A stretch of 64,000 bases of DNA from Anolis sagrei (taxonomy: Eukaryota; Chordata; Lepidosauria; Squamata; Anolidae): positions 91,225,000 to 91,288,999 of the forward strand of contig NC_090034.1 in the NCBI RefSeq assembly GCF_037176765.1, written 5' to 3'. The position numbers and the translations under genes are program-made. Shown here one piece after another: positions 23,001 through 29,625 of this stretch (within the stretch, counting starts at the first letter, position 1; the number at the start of each line of letters is the position of its first letter). Below the pieces are notes generated by a model that was given only the letters and a program-made list of their open reading frames with translations, ran no database searches and had not been told where the DNA came from.

Positions 23001-25770
23001 CTTCTCTCCTCCACCCTCCTGATCCATCGTAGAGAGAGAATGGTCCATTTATTTATATTTTCCTTTCCTTTGACTTCATCTATCAATCTTCCTCATTTCA
23101 GATCCCAGTTCTTCTTGATTTGGTCTGATGTATATTTGGTTCTCCTTTCCGCTAGATATTCAAACCATTTTTAACTTCCGATTTTTATGCTCTTTCCAAC
23201 CCAAGGCCACATATTCTTGGGCATTGACTGTCATATATTTTATAATTTCATTTAAAAATTATATAAAATGACTAATTATCCTTGGCACTGCATTAATGTA
23301 TTACAAAAACACAATTTTCATTTGGGCTTTGGATAACCATTAATAGAGATCCCCAAGATAATATTCAATACAAGAGATCATAAAAGAGGACATAAGCTGC
23401 AAAACAAGTTCAAAATATTGCTAATTTGGATCCATTTTGGAGCATGGGATTGAAATGTAACAAGGAACTGGAAGGAACTGTTCAATGGAGTCAGAAATCT
23501 GAATTTTGTAGTTCCCCTCAAAAAGATAAGCATAGTTTTAAACCACAAAAAATGCTTTGTGTTTACAATAAATCTTTCAATACCCTGGAAACAGACCTTG
23601 TTAAAAACTATTTGGAATAACTCAAGAGTCAAAGGGAGTCACAGAAAATTAATACATCATTTTATGTATTTTATAAACAGAATAGTGGCAGCTTTGATGG
23701 CAACTCAGCTGGCGATAACAGCTTTAAAAACAATGGCATAAGTATAGGCAATGCACAAATTTCAAACTGCATTAAATAGCAATGAAGATTGGGCTTGTTG
23801 ATGTCATCCTCTTGCTGCCAAACGCATCTCTAAGCTTCCTTGTATACATGGTTGCATTTCTTTGGCTGTTGAGCAACCAATAGATCCAGTTCATGGTTGT
23901 GTACGTGGAGTTCCACAAATTATTTAGGTATTCATTGAATCATAGAGTCATAGAATTATGGAGTTGGAAGAGACCTCATGTGCCATCCAGTCCAACCCCC
24001 TGCAAATTATTTGTGAAGAATCACTGAATAAATAGAATTTACCTATGTGCAAGATTCACAATTCAACAAGGGAGTCAATGAGTCCAACCAACAAAGTGCA
24101 TTTGTGCATTCTTGCATGATGTATTACTATTCATCAGCACCTTCAGTGTATCACTGAATTCACGGAGATTGCAAAGATAGCCACTGTGAATTTCCCATTG
24201 CATAATGGGACTATAAGTAGACACCTTTTTTAACTGTTTTATATCTGCCAGTATTCAGCGGAAGGGTGCCATGTAACCATGCAAGGATAGATTTATACTA
24301 CATTGGAAAGATGTAGGTTCCTGGACATTTGGTTTTACACAAAATTCTGCAAATTTCTGTGAACAATTAGTAAAAAATTCATGAAGGGGTGCATGCCCAT
24401 AAAATGTGAGGAGGGAAGTTCAGAAATGTCAAAGAAAGCAAGAAAATAAGCAAGAAAGCAAGCTAGCTTTCAGCGGTTAACCATTTATTTCTACTGAGGA
24501 TGAAAAAATTGGAAAATATTATTACAATCTACATCATACCTCAAAGGAGTCACTATGTCTAAATAGGCCAGCCACATGTTTTCTTGATCGATTTAAAGGA
24601 AAGAGCTCTTTACCCTTTCTCACTGCTTAAATCTTTCCTTGAAATCTAAACCCAACTCATAGTTACTGACAATATAATTAATCTTGATTTTTTTAAAAAA
24701 ACATCTAATGTAAATGTTAGCAAAGTGTGAAAACCAAATGGTGGTTCTTTCCCCGTCCACATATTAGTTTAAGAATTTAATTTTCTTTCTATTTTTATTA
24801 AAGTGCCAAACAAATCAAATTATTTCCAAGGCAACTTAGAATAGACAATTTTTGGACAGTTTTTGTTTTGTACTTTAACTTCTCTGAAGCCAAGTGCAAA
24901 GCTTGAAAATGTGTCTGCTTAGAACTACAGCTCCCCAAAACTTGTCAGAAAATGTTTTCATTCCCAAGCAGTGCTACCCTCACTGGGAAACATAAATCCG
25001 ACACACAGTGTAAGAATAAAATCCTTTTCTTTTTTGCCTTACAGGATACAAGTGATGAAAGTGATGATGTACCTCTCATAATCTATGTAAGTATTGACGT
25101 GCGCTTTCAAGTCACTTCAGAATTACGGAGACTTTAAAAAAAACTCTTTTTATTTTTTCTTGGCAAGTTTTGTTCAGAGGGATTTTGTCTTTGCCGTCCT
25201 TCGAGGCTAAAAAAACATGACTTACCAAAGGTCACCAGTGGCTGAGCAGGGATTCAAACCCTAGGTCCCCAGGGTCATAGTCCCATGCTCAAATCACTCT
25301 GCCATGCTGGCCATATGTAAGCATTACCAGTAACTTATCTGAAAGCAGGCATCAACGTATGCCGGTTGGAAGCCGCCCTGAGTCTCCCTTCAGGGGTTGA
25401 GAAGGGCGGAGTAGAAATACCCGAAATAAATAAATAAATAAATAAGCATTGATGACATGAAAGGCTTATTGATATAAAGATGCAGAGCCTTTATTTTTGC
25501 CATGTAAGTGATAATATTAGTTGCATAGATATTCTTTTTTGCATAGCTAAGATGACACTCCAAAATTGTCATCCCAAAGGAGATTATGGCCATGATTGTA
25601 CATTGAGGTGGGTAAAGTGTGGTGCCTGCTATATGTAGCATATTAGTTATACATTTGTAGATCCTGAAGAACACCCTCAAAATATTGGTACCCTAAAAGG
25701 CAATGATCCATTTAAGTTCTCTTTCTGGGTTTTAATTATTACCAATGTTTCTTCTTTTCTTTTACAGTAA
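604..25770 (+). CDS. 3' part of a multi-exon gene for an Asn/Gly/Ser/Phe repeat protein (unrecognised)
   Basis: Gene-level entry; exons are listed separately. I do not recognise the protein. Seen: 14 alternating pairs of a 24-nt exon (8 codons) and a 57-nt exon (19 codons), then a 42-nt acidic exon and a final exon opening with TAA. All exons are symmetric phase 0, flanked by AG and by GTAAGT-like donors except the last 57-nt exon. The frame is open through every exon. The visible product is about 392 residues. It has no Cys and repeats an (N/D)SF motif three times per 27-residue unit. Intron sequence is similar from unit to unit, so growth was by duplication of exon-intron blocks. The signal peptide and promoter must lie upstream of base 1. 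Inference: a secreted, disordered, SCPP-like or salivary-type structural protein. Alternatives are a skin or glandular low-complexity protein. Confidence 0.8.
906..1508. mobile_element. Non-autonomous DNA transposon with 17-bp perfect TIRs
   Basis: Both ends read GGGCCCTTCCAGACAGG (one inverted), flanked by TAT on each side. Inside is a short perfect hairpin (936-965, AAGAACTGGGTTA arms) and a G run. It occupies the A1-B1 intron. Confidence 0.65.
1615..1671 (+). CDS. Long repeat exon B1 (SVDSFNGNAIGGNSFDNNA)
   Basis: 57-nt phase-0 exon after TTTTTACAG, donor GTAAGTCCA. Alpha-type long exon: NGN in the first half and DNNA at the end. The preceding intron carries an inserted DNA transposon. 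Confidence 0.88.
1844..1867 (+). CDS. Short repeat exon A2 (NSFAANPG)
   Basis: 24-nt exon 172 bases after B1, acceptor AAATTGCAG, donor GTAAGTATC. Asp to Asn change at residue 6. Confidence 0.86.
2405..2461 (+). CDS. Long repeat exon B2 (SVDSFNNNAIGGNSFDGNS)
   Basis: 57-nt exon after TTTTTTGTAG, donor GTAAGTACA. Beta-type long exon: NNN in the first half and DGNS at the end. Confidence 0.88.
2795..2818 (+). CDS. Short repeat exon A3 (NSFAADPG)
   Basis: 24-nt exon after TATATTTTCAG; the last codon is GGT, giving the junction GGT|GTAAGT. Confidence 0.85.
3285..3950. repeat. Unclassified interspersed repeat with an internal tandem copy
   Basis: Two related stretches (about 3290-3375 and 3520-3605) share TTTCTCAGCCAAT and GGACTTAAAATCCCAGAAAT. 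Each lies near text of the type GTTCTGAAACTTGGG...GTGTCCTACAAG. A third, weaker copy of that text is at 5960-6240. Family not recognised. Confidence 0.4.
4169..4225 (+). CDS. Long repeat exon B3 (SSGSFNGNRIGGNSFDNNV)
   Basis: 57-nt phase-0 exon after TTTCTTCCATAG, donor GTAAGTAAG. Alpha type with three changes from the usual peptide (SSG, R9, final V). Confidence 0.85.
4247..4312 (+). mobile_element. CR1 LINE 3' tail
   Basis: Short text matching the CR1 3' end (AGATGG...GGTCTCTTCCAACTCT) followed by imperfect ATTCTAT repeats, the usual tail of CR1 elements. Confidence 0.6.
4560..5103. mobile_element. Non-autonomous hAT-like transposon with perfect 8-bp target duplication
   Basis: Ends are inverted (TAGGCCTGGG... 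and ...CCCAGCCCTA). The element is flanked on both sides by ATGAACAG (4552-4559 and 5104-5111). The interior is AT-rich with many CGAAA/TTTCG words and no coding frame. An 8-bp duplication is the hAT superfamily hallmark. Confidence 0.7.
5454..5477 (+). CDS. Short repeat exon A4 (NSFAAQPG)
   Basis: 24-nt exon after TTTTTAAATTGCAG, donor GTAAGTACC. Only copy with Gln at residue 6. Confidence 0.85.
5879..5935 (+). CDS. Long repeat exon B4 (SADSFNNNAIGGNSFDGNS)
   Basis: 57-nt exon after TTTTATGTAG, donor GTAAGTACA. Beta type. Confidence 0.87.
6455..6925 (+). mobile_element. tRNA-derived SINE with L2-like tail
   Basis: A tRNA-like head (GTGGCACAGCTGGCTAGG ... GAGTTCGAAGCC as B box) precedes unique text. 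It ends in CCACCCTGAGTCCCC, a GGGGTGAGAAGGGC block and AAATA repeats, the tail shared with L2-like LINEs in this window. Confidence 0.55.
7075..7098 (+). CDS. Short repeat exon A5 (NSFAADPG)
   Basis: 24-nt exon after TACAATTGCAG, donor GTAAGTATC. Confidence 0.86.
7280..7414. mobile_element. Short hAT-like MITE
   Basis: 135-bp element with inverted ends CAGTGCTTTTCAAC / GTTGAGAAACACTA, similar to Charlie-type hAT termini. It is flanked by CTTTAGAA and CTTTAGAG (7 of 8 identical). Confidence 0.6.
7530..7742 (+). mobile_element. tRNA-derived SINE, family 2 (5' truncated)
   Basis: Carries the B-box-like AGGTTCAAATCC, then CATGAGAGAAGCCTCC..., and ends CAGTTTCTCAAGTC before an A run. The same family recurs at 10625, 28854, 29378, 34572, 42160 and 51578. 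Confidence 0.65.
7877..7933 (+). CDS. Long repeat exon B5 (SANSFNGNAIGGGSFDNNA)
   Basis: 57-nt exon after TTTTTATTATAG, donor GTAAGTACA. Alpha type; the middle NSF is GSF here. Confidence 0.87.
8080..8103 (+). CDS. Short repeat exon A6 (NSFAADPG)
   Basis: 24-nt exon only 146 bases after B5, acceptor AAAATTGCAG, donor GTAAGTATC. Confidence 0.86.
8346..8652 (-). mobile_element. Sauria-type SINE
   Basis: Reverse strand: tRNA-like head with B box GGTTCGATTCC-like text, the AAACATGCAAATGTGAGTAG block, CCATGCAGTCATGCCGGCC, and a tail ending in ACCTTT repeats. This is the layout of Sauria SINEs, whose tail is related to squamate BovB. Confidence 0.7.
8920..8976 (+). CDS. Long repeat exon B6 (STGSFNNNAIGGNSFNGNV)
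   Basis: 57-nt exon after TTTTTTTATAG, donor GTAAGTACA. Diverged beta type (STG start, NGNV end). Confidence 0.85.
9035..9760 (+). mobile_element. Penelope-like element remnant with GIY-YIG-type tail
   Basis: The + frame at 9166-9351 (MNEPGHNVLFENTEMLDHSN..., then KAIEIHKHVDNSNRKEE) resembles the end of Penelope ORFs (AEH...GH...ENT.ML..., then EAIEI). The segment is bounded by inverted copies of GGTTGCTGTGAGT...TATGGCCATGTTCCAGAAGC, a motif dispersed across the window. It fills most of the intron between B6 and A7. Confidence 0.6.
9838..9930 (+). repeat. L2-like LINE 3' tail with AAAT microsatellite
   Basis: GTAAGCCACCCTGAGTCCCC, a GGGGGTGAGAAGGGCAGGG block and (AAAT)n. The same tail recurs at 14520, 25365, 33395, 38620, 60870 and 61040. 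Confidence 0.55.
10452..10491. repeat. (TA)n microsatellite
   Basis: Uninterrupted TA dinucleotides of about 40 bases inside an intron. Confidence 0.95.
10625..10888 (+). mobile_element. tRNA-derived SINE, family 2, near full length
   Basis: Starts GGAGCCTCCGGTGGTGCAATG (A-box region), B box GCAGGTTCAATC, and ends TTTCTCAAGTCGCTCCTGAC. Confidence 0.7.
11085..11108 (+). CDS. Short repeat exon A7 (NSFAADPG)
   Basis: 24-nt exon after TTTTAAAATTGCAG, donor GTAAGTATC. The preceding intron (8977-11084) is lengthened by the Penelope-like element and a SINE. Confidence 0.86.
11155..11449 (+). mobile_element. Sauria-type SINE
   Basis: CCCTGGTGGCGCAGCAGGTTAA head, GGTTCAAATCC B box, CCATGCAGTCATGCTGGCC-like block (slightly diverged) and a CTTTACCTT tail. 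Confidence 0.7.
11819..11875 (+). CDS. Long repeat exon B7 (SANSFNGNAIGGNSFDNNA)
   Basis: 57-nt exon after CCCCTTTTTCGGCAG, donor GTAAGTATA. Alpha type. Confidence 0.88.
12495..12809 (+). mobile_element. Sauria-type SINE, diverged
   Basis: ATGGCACAGTGGGTTAAACC head, then AGCCCCAGCTTCTGC, GTGAGTAGATTAATAGGTAC and ACTTAATGTCAAGGGGAAAC before a CTTTA-type tail. Confidence 0.65.
12950..12973 (+). CDS. Short repeat exon A8 (NSFAADPG)
   Basis: 24-nt exon with synonymous changes (AAT first codon, GCC fourth). Acceptor AAAATTGCAG, donor GTAAGTATC. Confidence 0.86.
13041..13066. repeat. (CA)n microsatellite
   Basis: CA dinucleotide run just after exon A8. A second (CA)n run is at 13947-13978. Confidence 0.9.
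13393..13449 (+). CDS. Long repeat exon B8 (SANSFNGNAIGGNSFDNNA)
   Basis: 57-nt exon after TTTTTTGGTAG, donor GTAAGTATG. Same peptide as B7, with synonymous differences. Confidence 0.88.
14047..14084. repeat. (ATT)n microsatellite
   Basis: ATT trinucleotide run in the intron between B8 and A9. Confidence 0.9.
14230..14253 (+). CDS. Short repeat exon A9 (NSFAANPG)
   Basis: 24-nt exon after TAAAATTATAG (TAG instead of CAG acceptor), last codon GGG, donor GTAAGTATC. Confidence 0.84.
14520..14650 (+). repeat. L2-like LINE or SINE tail
   Basis: TTGAATGTTTGCC..., CCTGAGTCCCCTTCGGGGTG and AAATA repeats, matching the tail family at 6830-6925. Confidence 0.5.
15201..15257 (+). CDS. Long repeat exon B9 (SANSFNGNAIGGNSFDNNA)
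   Basis: 57-nt exon after ACTTTTTTATAG, donor GTAAGTACA. Alpha type. Confidence 0.88.
15313..15615 (+). mobile_element. Non-autonomous hAT-like element with 8-bp target duplication
   Basis: Inverted ends CAGGCCCGTAGCC / GGCTACATGCCTG. Flanked by GGAGGGGA at 15305-15312 and 15616-15623. The interior has G-rich runs and AGGCCTTTTCGTGAACCACC. A second copy in the other orientation is at 43043-43365. Confidence 0.75.
15735..15758 (+). CDS. Short repeat exon A10 (NSFAAAPG)
   Basis: 24-nt exon after AAAATTTCAG, donor GTAAGTATC. Ala at residue 6. Confidence 0.85.
16009..16551. mobile_element. Tigger/pogo-like non-autonomous DNA transposon
   Basis: The right end reads CACTTATCGTGGGGGTTCC then TACCCCTGTGATAAGTGAGG, typical of Tigger (Tc1/mariner pogo) ends; the left end TCTGTGGTTCACTTCC is comparable. 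The GGGA-rich centre (16310-16440) gives spurious frames on both strands. Confidence 0.5.
16979..17035 (+). CDS. Long repeat exon B10 (SVDSFNNNAIGGNSFDGNS)
   Basis: 57-nt exon after TTTTTTGTAG, donor GTAAGTACA. Beta type, peptide identical to B2. Confidence 0.88.
17385..17842 (+). mobile_element. L2-like LINE 3' fragment
   Basis: Diverged text of the LINE C-terminal pattern (RDLLS...AD.IRSPPLPLELLEKVD.WLFEQAF), followed by GTAAGCCACCTTGAG and (AAAT)n. Confidence 0.55.
17880..18275 (-). mobile_element. L2-like LINE 3' fragment, reverse
   Basis: Reverse-complement tail: AACAACAAC, TTTATTTATACCCCGCC and GGGGACTCAGGGTGGCTTAC, then an A-rich 3' UTR. Two L2-like fragments lie tail to tail in this intron. 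Confidence 0.5.
18358..18381 (+). CDS. Short repeat exon A11 (NSFAANPG)
   Basis: 24-nt exon after TAAATTTGCAG, donor GTAAGTATC; first codon AAT. Confidence 0.85.
18767..18823 (+). CDS. Long repeat exon B11 (SVDSFNGNAIGGNSFDNNA)
   Basis: 57-nt exon after TTTTTGGTAG, donor GTAAGTACA. Alpha type. Confidence 0.88.
19105..19555 (+). mobile_element. tRNA-derived SINE with L2-like tail
   Basis: CACAGTAGCACAGTGGGTTAA head with Sauria-like middle (AGCTTCTGCCAACCTAGCAG). It then changes to GCACTGAATGTTTGTC and CCGAGTCCCC, the L2-like tail, so it is a hybrid or different SINE subfamily. Confidence 0.55.
20052..20075 (+). CDS. Short repeat exon A12 (NSFAADPG)
   Basis: 24-nt exon after TTTTAAAATTGCAG, donor GTAAGTATC. 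Confidence 0.86.
20283..20601 (+). mobile_element. Sauria-type SINE
   Basis: GGAGCCCTCGGTGGTGCAGC head, CCATGCAGTCATGCCAGCC block and ACCTAATGTCAAGGGTAAAC tail. Confidence 0.7.
20819..20875 (+). CDS. Long repeat exon B12 (SVDSFNGNAIGGNSFDNNA)
   Basis: 57-nt exon after TTTTTTGATAG, donor GTAAGTACA. Peptide identical to B1 and B11. Confidence 0.88.
21743..21766 (+). CDS. Short repeat exon A13 (NSFAADPG)
   Basis: 24-nt exon after TTAAAATTCCAG, donor GTAAGTATA. Confidence 0.86.
22431..22487 (+). CDS. Long repeat exon B13 (SVDSFNNNAIGGNSFDGNS)
   Basis: 57-nt exon after TTTTTTGTAG, donor GTAAGTACA. Beta type, peptide identical to B2 and B10. Confidence 0.88.
22836..22859 (+). CDS. Short repeat exon A14 (NSFAAAPE)
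   Basis: Last 24-nt exon. Acceptor TTCTTCATTGCAG, donor GTAAGTTTG. Ends in Glu instead of Gly. The sequence after it no longer resembles the repeated introns, so the array ends here. Confidence 0.83.
23681..23737 (+). CDS. Diverged last long repeat exon B14 with AT donor
   Basis: 57-nt repeat-related stretch after TTTATAAACAG encoding NSGSFDGNSAGDNSFKNNG. Its donor position reads ATAAGT instead of GTAAGT. It is not a U12 AT-AC donor (no ATATCC). If the exon is retained without splicing, the frame runs to TAG at 23777-23779. If it is skipped, phase 0 lets A14 join the next exon in frame. It may be a decaying exon or an alternative terminal exon. Confidence 0.5.
23936..24005 (-). mobile_element. 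CR1 LINE 3' end, reverse
   Basis: GAATCATAGAGTCATAGAAT then GGAGTTGGAAGAGACCTC and CCATCCAGTCCAACCCC, the reverse complement of the CR1 3' end. Confidence 0.75.
25045..25086 (+). CDS. Acidic last coding exon (DTSDESDDVPLIIY)
   Basis: 42-nt phase-0 exon after TTTTTTGCCTTACAG, donor GTAAGTATT. Contains Ser-Asp-Glu, a Ser-x-Glu site of the kind FAM20C phosphorylates in secreted proteins, and a hydrophobic C-terminus. SDDVPLIIY is slightly reminiscent of EDVPLVIS in mammalian acidic salivary proline-rich proteins; I treat that as weak. Confidence 0.75.
25095..25315 (-). mobile_element. Older tRNA-derived SINE, reverse
   Basis: Reverse strand has GGTTTGAATCCCTGCTCAGCC (B-box region); the + strand has TTTCTTGGCAAGTTTTGTTC and AGGTCACCAGTGGCTGAGC, a known reptile SINE layout. 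Confidence 0.5.
25365..25443 (+). repeat. L2-like tail and AAAT microsatellite
   Basis: AAGCCGCCCTGAGTCTCCC..., GAGAAGGGCGGAGTAG and (AAAT)n. Confidence 0.55.
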
Positions 25771-25895
25771 AATGCCACCGTAGTCCAGAAACTCTCTAAC
25801 CATTTTGGATGACCTCTGAAGGAAACTACACTGTCATCACTACAGATTTTCCTCCTGTCCCCTTTGCAAATAAATAAACCAATCTTCTCAAACTA
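25768..25895 (+). other. Final exon: stop codon at its first base, then 3' UTR with polyadenylation signals
   Basis: Acceptor TTCTTTTCTTTTACAG is followed directly by TAA, so the stop is made exactly at the splice junction. AATAAA occurs at 25869-25874 and 25873-25878. The cleavage site is an estimate, about 20 bases beyond. Confidence 0.7.
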
Positions 25896-25984
25896 TAAGA
25901 ATTTTCTCTCTCTGTTTTGGTCTCTACCAATGTTTTGGTCTCTACAAAATTTGTTTTCTACTGCCCTGGAGACTAGGACGCGGA

Positions 25985-26232
25985 ACAATGACTTCAAACT
26001 ACAGGAAAGGAATTCCACCTAAACATGAGGAAAGATTTCCTGACTGTGAGAGCTGTTCAGCAGTGCAACTCTCTGCCCTGAAGTGTGGTGGAGGCTCCTT
26101 CTTTGGAAGCTTTTAAACAGAGGCCTGATGACCATCTTTCGGGGGTGCTTTTAATGCATTTTCATGCTTCTTGGCAGAATGGGGTTGGACTGGATGGCTC
26201 ACAAGGTCTCTTCCAACTCTATGATTCTATTA
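25985..26232 (+). mobile_element. CR1 LINE 3' fragment
   Basis: GAATTCCACCTAAACATGAGG, then AGCTGTTCAGCAGTGCAACTC, and ending in GGTCTCTTCCAACTCTATG-ATTCTAT, the CR1 C-terminus and 3' end. Confidence 0.75.
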
Positions 26233-26404
26233 ATGTTTGTTGCTTTAAGGTAGGGTTGGGTCACTGTGCTGCACTTGATGGCCATTTTTTGCCTTCTATA
26301 ATCTCTTGGTAGCCACAAGAACTTTGAAAAACACATTTTAAAAAGAAAGAAAAAAAAACCCCAAAATGGCTGGAAATTGATTTTCAGGAAATTGACTCCA
26401 AAAA

Positions 26405-26433
26405 CACACTATGGCTTATTTTCAGGGGATGTC

Positions 26434-26481
<48 letters not shown>

Positions 26482-26945
26482 GTATGGTAAATAATCTGCA
26501 TTTATGGGATGATCCCTCTGAGCTCAGTAGCAGACTTTTTTTTGAAGCTTTCCCCCAATACCCAGGTGTTTGTGTGGGGTGAGAGAGACCCACAGACTGT
26601 TGGTTAGTGCTGGGAGGGAGAGACCCACAGTGTTGAGTAAAACGCCACAGCTTTATTTCTTCCCCCTGAGGACACACAATACCTAAAGCAGAGCATCCTG
26701 CTCCTCACTTCACTGAGGAAACTTTTCCTGTCACTTTCTATGTCTCCTTCTATGCCTCAGCTTGCAACATGCACAGAACAACTGGGACCTGATGGGGGAG
26801 CTGACCTTGTACACTGCATAGCCATGCCTATCACTATGTCTTATTTTCAGGGTATGGCTTATATTTCACAAAGGCTTAGAAATCCTACTACAGCTTATTT
26901 TATGGGTAGGTCTTATTTTCAGGGAAACAGGGTACATATGGGTGG
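26405..26945. mobile_element. Possible non-autonomous DNA transposon
   Basis: Contains TGGCTTATTTTCAGGGGATG on one side and AGGTCTTATTTTCAGGGAAAC then AGGGTA on the other, a dispersed vertebrate repeat pattern. A TTA run (26437-26480) lies inside. Class not certain. The segmental duplication starts just after it. Confidence 0.35.
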
Positions 26946-27485
26946 GAAGTGGCCAGACTTCATGGAAAGGGTCTCAAAGTATCAGCATTTTCTTATTACT
27001 TTGTTGTATGGATGCAGACTTCTGCATATTTCAATATCTGAACTGACATCCCTATTTCAAAAATTCTGTGAGCCTTGCAATATTCAAACATGCAAACAGA
27101 TATTTATATAATATATACTAATATTGTGTGTGTGTGTGTGTGTACACTAGCCATCCCCTGCCACACATTATTGTGGCCCAGTCTGTAATTAGAAAGTATA
27201 TGTAATTTCTTTATGTTTGTGGGTAACAGTATTTCTTCTTGCTTCTTTAGTCAATGTTGATGTTGAGATTGTTTGATTTGCCTACTCTAGAACATGCAAC
27301 ATATAATTGCCCTTCTTTAGGGGTCCCTTTCAAATCTATGATACTATATCTGTCATATACATATATGTGTTTGTGTGTGAATCATATCTATCTATCTATA
27401 TCTATGGCTAGATGGCTCTTTGTCAGGAGGGCTTTGATTATGTTTTCTTTCACTGGTGAAGGGAGTTGGACTGGAGGGCCTTAAG

Positions 27486-28187
27486 GCAGCATTTCTCAAC
27501 CTGGGGGTGGGGACCCCTGGGGGGTTATGAGGGGGTGTGAGAAGGGTCACCAAAGATCACCAGAAAACACAGTATTTTCTATTGGTTATGGGGGTTCTGT
27601 GTGGGAAGTTTGGCCCAATTCTATTGTTGGTGGGGCCCAGAATGCTCTTCAATTGTAGGTGAACTATAAATCCCAGTAACTACAACTCCCAAAGGTCAAG
27701 GTCTATTTTCCCCAAACTCCATCTGTGTTCATATTTGGGCATATAAAGTGTTCACCCAATTTGGTCTAGATCTTTCATTGTTTGAGTCCACAGTGCTCTC
27801 TGCATATCGGTGAACTATAACTCCAGAACTCAAGGCCAATGCCTCCCATGACCAACAGTATTTTCTGTTGGTCATGGGAGTTCTGTGTGCCAAGTTTGGT
27901 TCAATTCCATTATTGGTGGAATTCAGAATACTCTTTGATTGTAGTTATCCCAGCAACTACAACTCCCAAATGACAAAATCAATCCCCCCAATCCCACCAG
28001 TACTCAAACTTGGGCATATTGGGTATTTGTGCCAAATTTGGTCCACTGATGAAAATACATTCTGCATATTAGACATTTACATTAAGATTCATGACAGTAG
28101 CAAAATTATAGTTATGAAATTGCAACAAAAATAAATTTATGGTTGGGGAAGTGTATTAAGGGGTTGTGGCATTAGGAACTACTGTCT
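27486..28187. mobile_element. hAT-like non-autonomous transposon
   Basis: Starts CAGCATTTCTCAACCTGGGG (Charlie-type end), contains GTTGGTCATGGGAGTTCTGTG and CAACTACAACTCCCAAATG blocks, and ends near AGGAACTACTGTC. Copies: 40095-40590 (shortened) and 63640-64000 (reverse). Confidence 0.5.
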
Positions 28188-28214
28188 TAGAAACAATATG
28201 TAACAACAAGAACA

Positions 28215-28414
28215 TTGCTTTTAAAGGCATTTTTATTTTTTATTGTCATCAAGCATTCCTATATCATGATATGTTCTACAAGAGAAGCAAATGGAATCAA
28301 ATATCAGCACTGCCCACAATAACTATTAAAGCTTGCTTATTTCATTAATGTATCATTTGAACAAGGTATCTAATCTAGTTGCCAGGTCTTGATCAGAGAG
28401 ACGCCAGGTGAATG
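28215..28414 (-). other. Gene copy 1: untranslated last exon with polyadenylation signals
   Basis: Reverse strand: acceptor TTCTTTTACAG precedes the exon (start 28414). AATAAA on the reverse strand at 28239-28244 and 28232-28237. End estimated. The same exon is preserved in copy 2. Confidence 0.65.
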
Positions 28415-28853
28415 CTGTAAAAGAAAAGAAAAAGGTGGTCAATTGGAAGAGACACAAACATATACATTCCAAAGATAGCAAATATGGGTGTTCATCTGAA
28501 AAAGAGAGTCATGCCCACAGCCATATTGTGAAGGTACAAAGAATCAAGGACATCTTAGGCAATGCTAACCATCACCACCAACATGATTGTTTACTGGCCC
28601 ATTTGGTCAAGTGAGGAGAAGTCATTGGGAAGCAGATACAGGGATATGAAGGCAGGAGGAGTGCATGTTCCCCATTTATTTTGAACAACTGAGAATTTCC
28701 TCTAAACTGGGGAGGAAACCTGTATGTGTCACATGGCTTACCTGATGCCTCCTAAACTAGTTTGCTGCCCTCATAGGTAATGGATAACAGAACCCCCTTT
28801 GCAGCTTTGAAGTAAAATACAGCCCATATTTCAATTCATTTTTGGAACATTTT

Positions 28854-29055
28854 TTTTGTGATGGGAGCGACTTAAGAAACTCCAAGTTGCTTCTGGTGTG
28901 AGAGAATTGGCTGTCTGCAAGGACATTGCCCAGGGGACGCCAGGGGATGTTTTGATGTTTTACCATTCTTGTGGGAGGCTTCTCTCATGTCCCCACATGG
29001 AGCTGACAGAGGGAGCTTAACCCGCTCTTCCTGGATTCCTGCTGGCACAACACAT
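28854..29055 (-). mobile_element. tRNA-derived SINE, family 2
   Basis: Contains GGGAGCGACTTAAGAAACTC and TGTGAGAGAATTGGCTGTC; truncated toward its tRNA head. Confidence 0.6.
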
Positions 29056-29377
29056 TTTGAACTGAGACTGATTAGTAGTACAGTGAGCCCTCCACACCCA
29101 CTGGGGTTAGAGGTACAGAACCTGCATGAAAATGAAAAACTGGCAATAAGGAAATTGATATGTTTTTTACCCGAGAAAACACTTCTATGTGAATATCTAT
29201 GTCTTCCAACATGACTCCATGCTCACTCTTTGCTGGAAGATGAACATAAAGCCACATTGGCAGAATCTTGAAATTCCTAGTGAGGTGTTCTCTCTGGAAA
29301 TCTCTAGGAGTGCATCTACACTGTGAAATTAATACATGCACACCACCTTAACTATCAAATCTCGATGCTATTTTTTT

Positions 29378-29625
29378 ACCGTGTCAGAAGCAACTTGAGA
29401 AACTGCAAGTCGCTTCTGGTGTGAGAGAATTGGCTGTCTTCAGAGACGTTGCCCAGGGGATGCCTGAATGTGTTACAATTCTATGGGAGGCTTCTCTCTT
29501 GTCCCTGATGGGAAGCTGGAGCTGTCAGGTGGGAGCTCACACCATCTCGCAGATTCGAACCACCAACATACAAGTCAGCAGTTCAGCCGGCACAAGGGTT
29601 TAACCCATTGTGCAACCGTGGGTCC
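29378..29625 (-). mobile_element. tRNA-derived SINE, family 2
   Basis: GTGTCAGAAGCAACTTGAG ... GATTCGAACCACC ... GGTTTAACCCATTG in reverse order. Shared with copy 2 (42160-42410), so older than the duplication. Confidence 0.65.

Noticed and set aside
25045-25086. Homology to mammalian acidic salivary proline-rich proteins (DVPL motif)
   Set aside because: Only about five matching residues; too short to claim homology, kept as a remark only.
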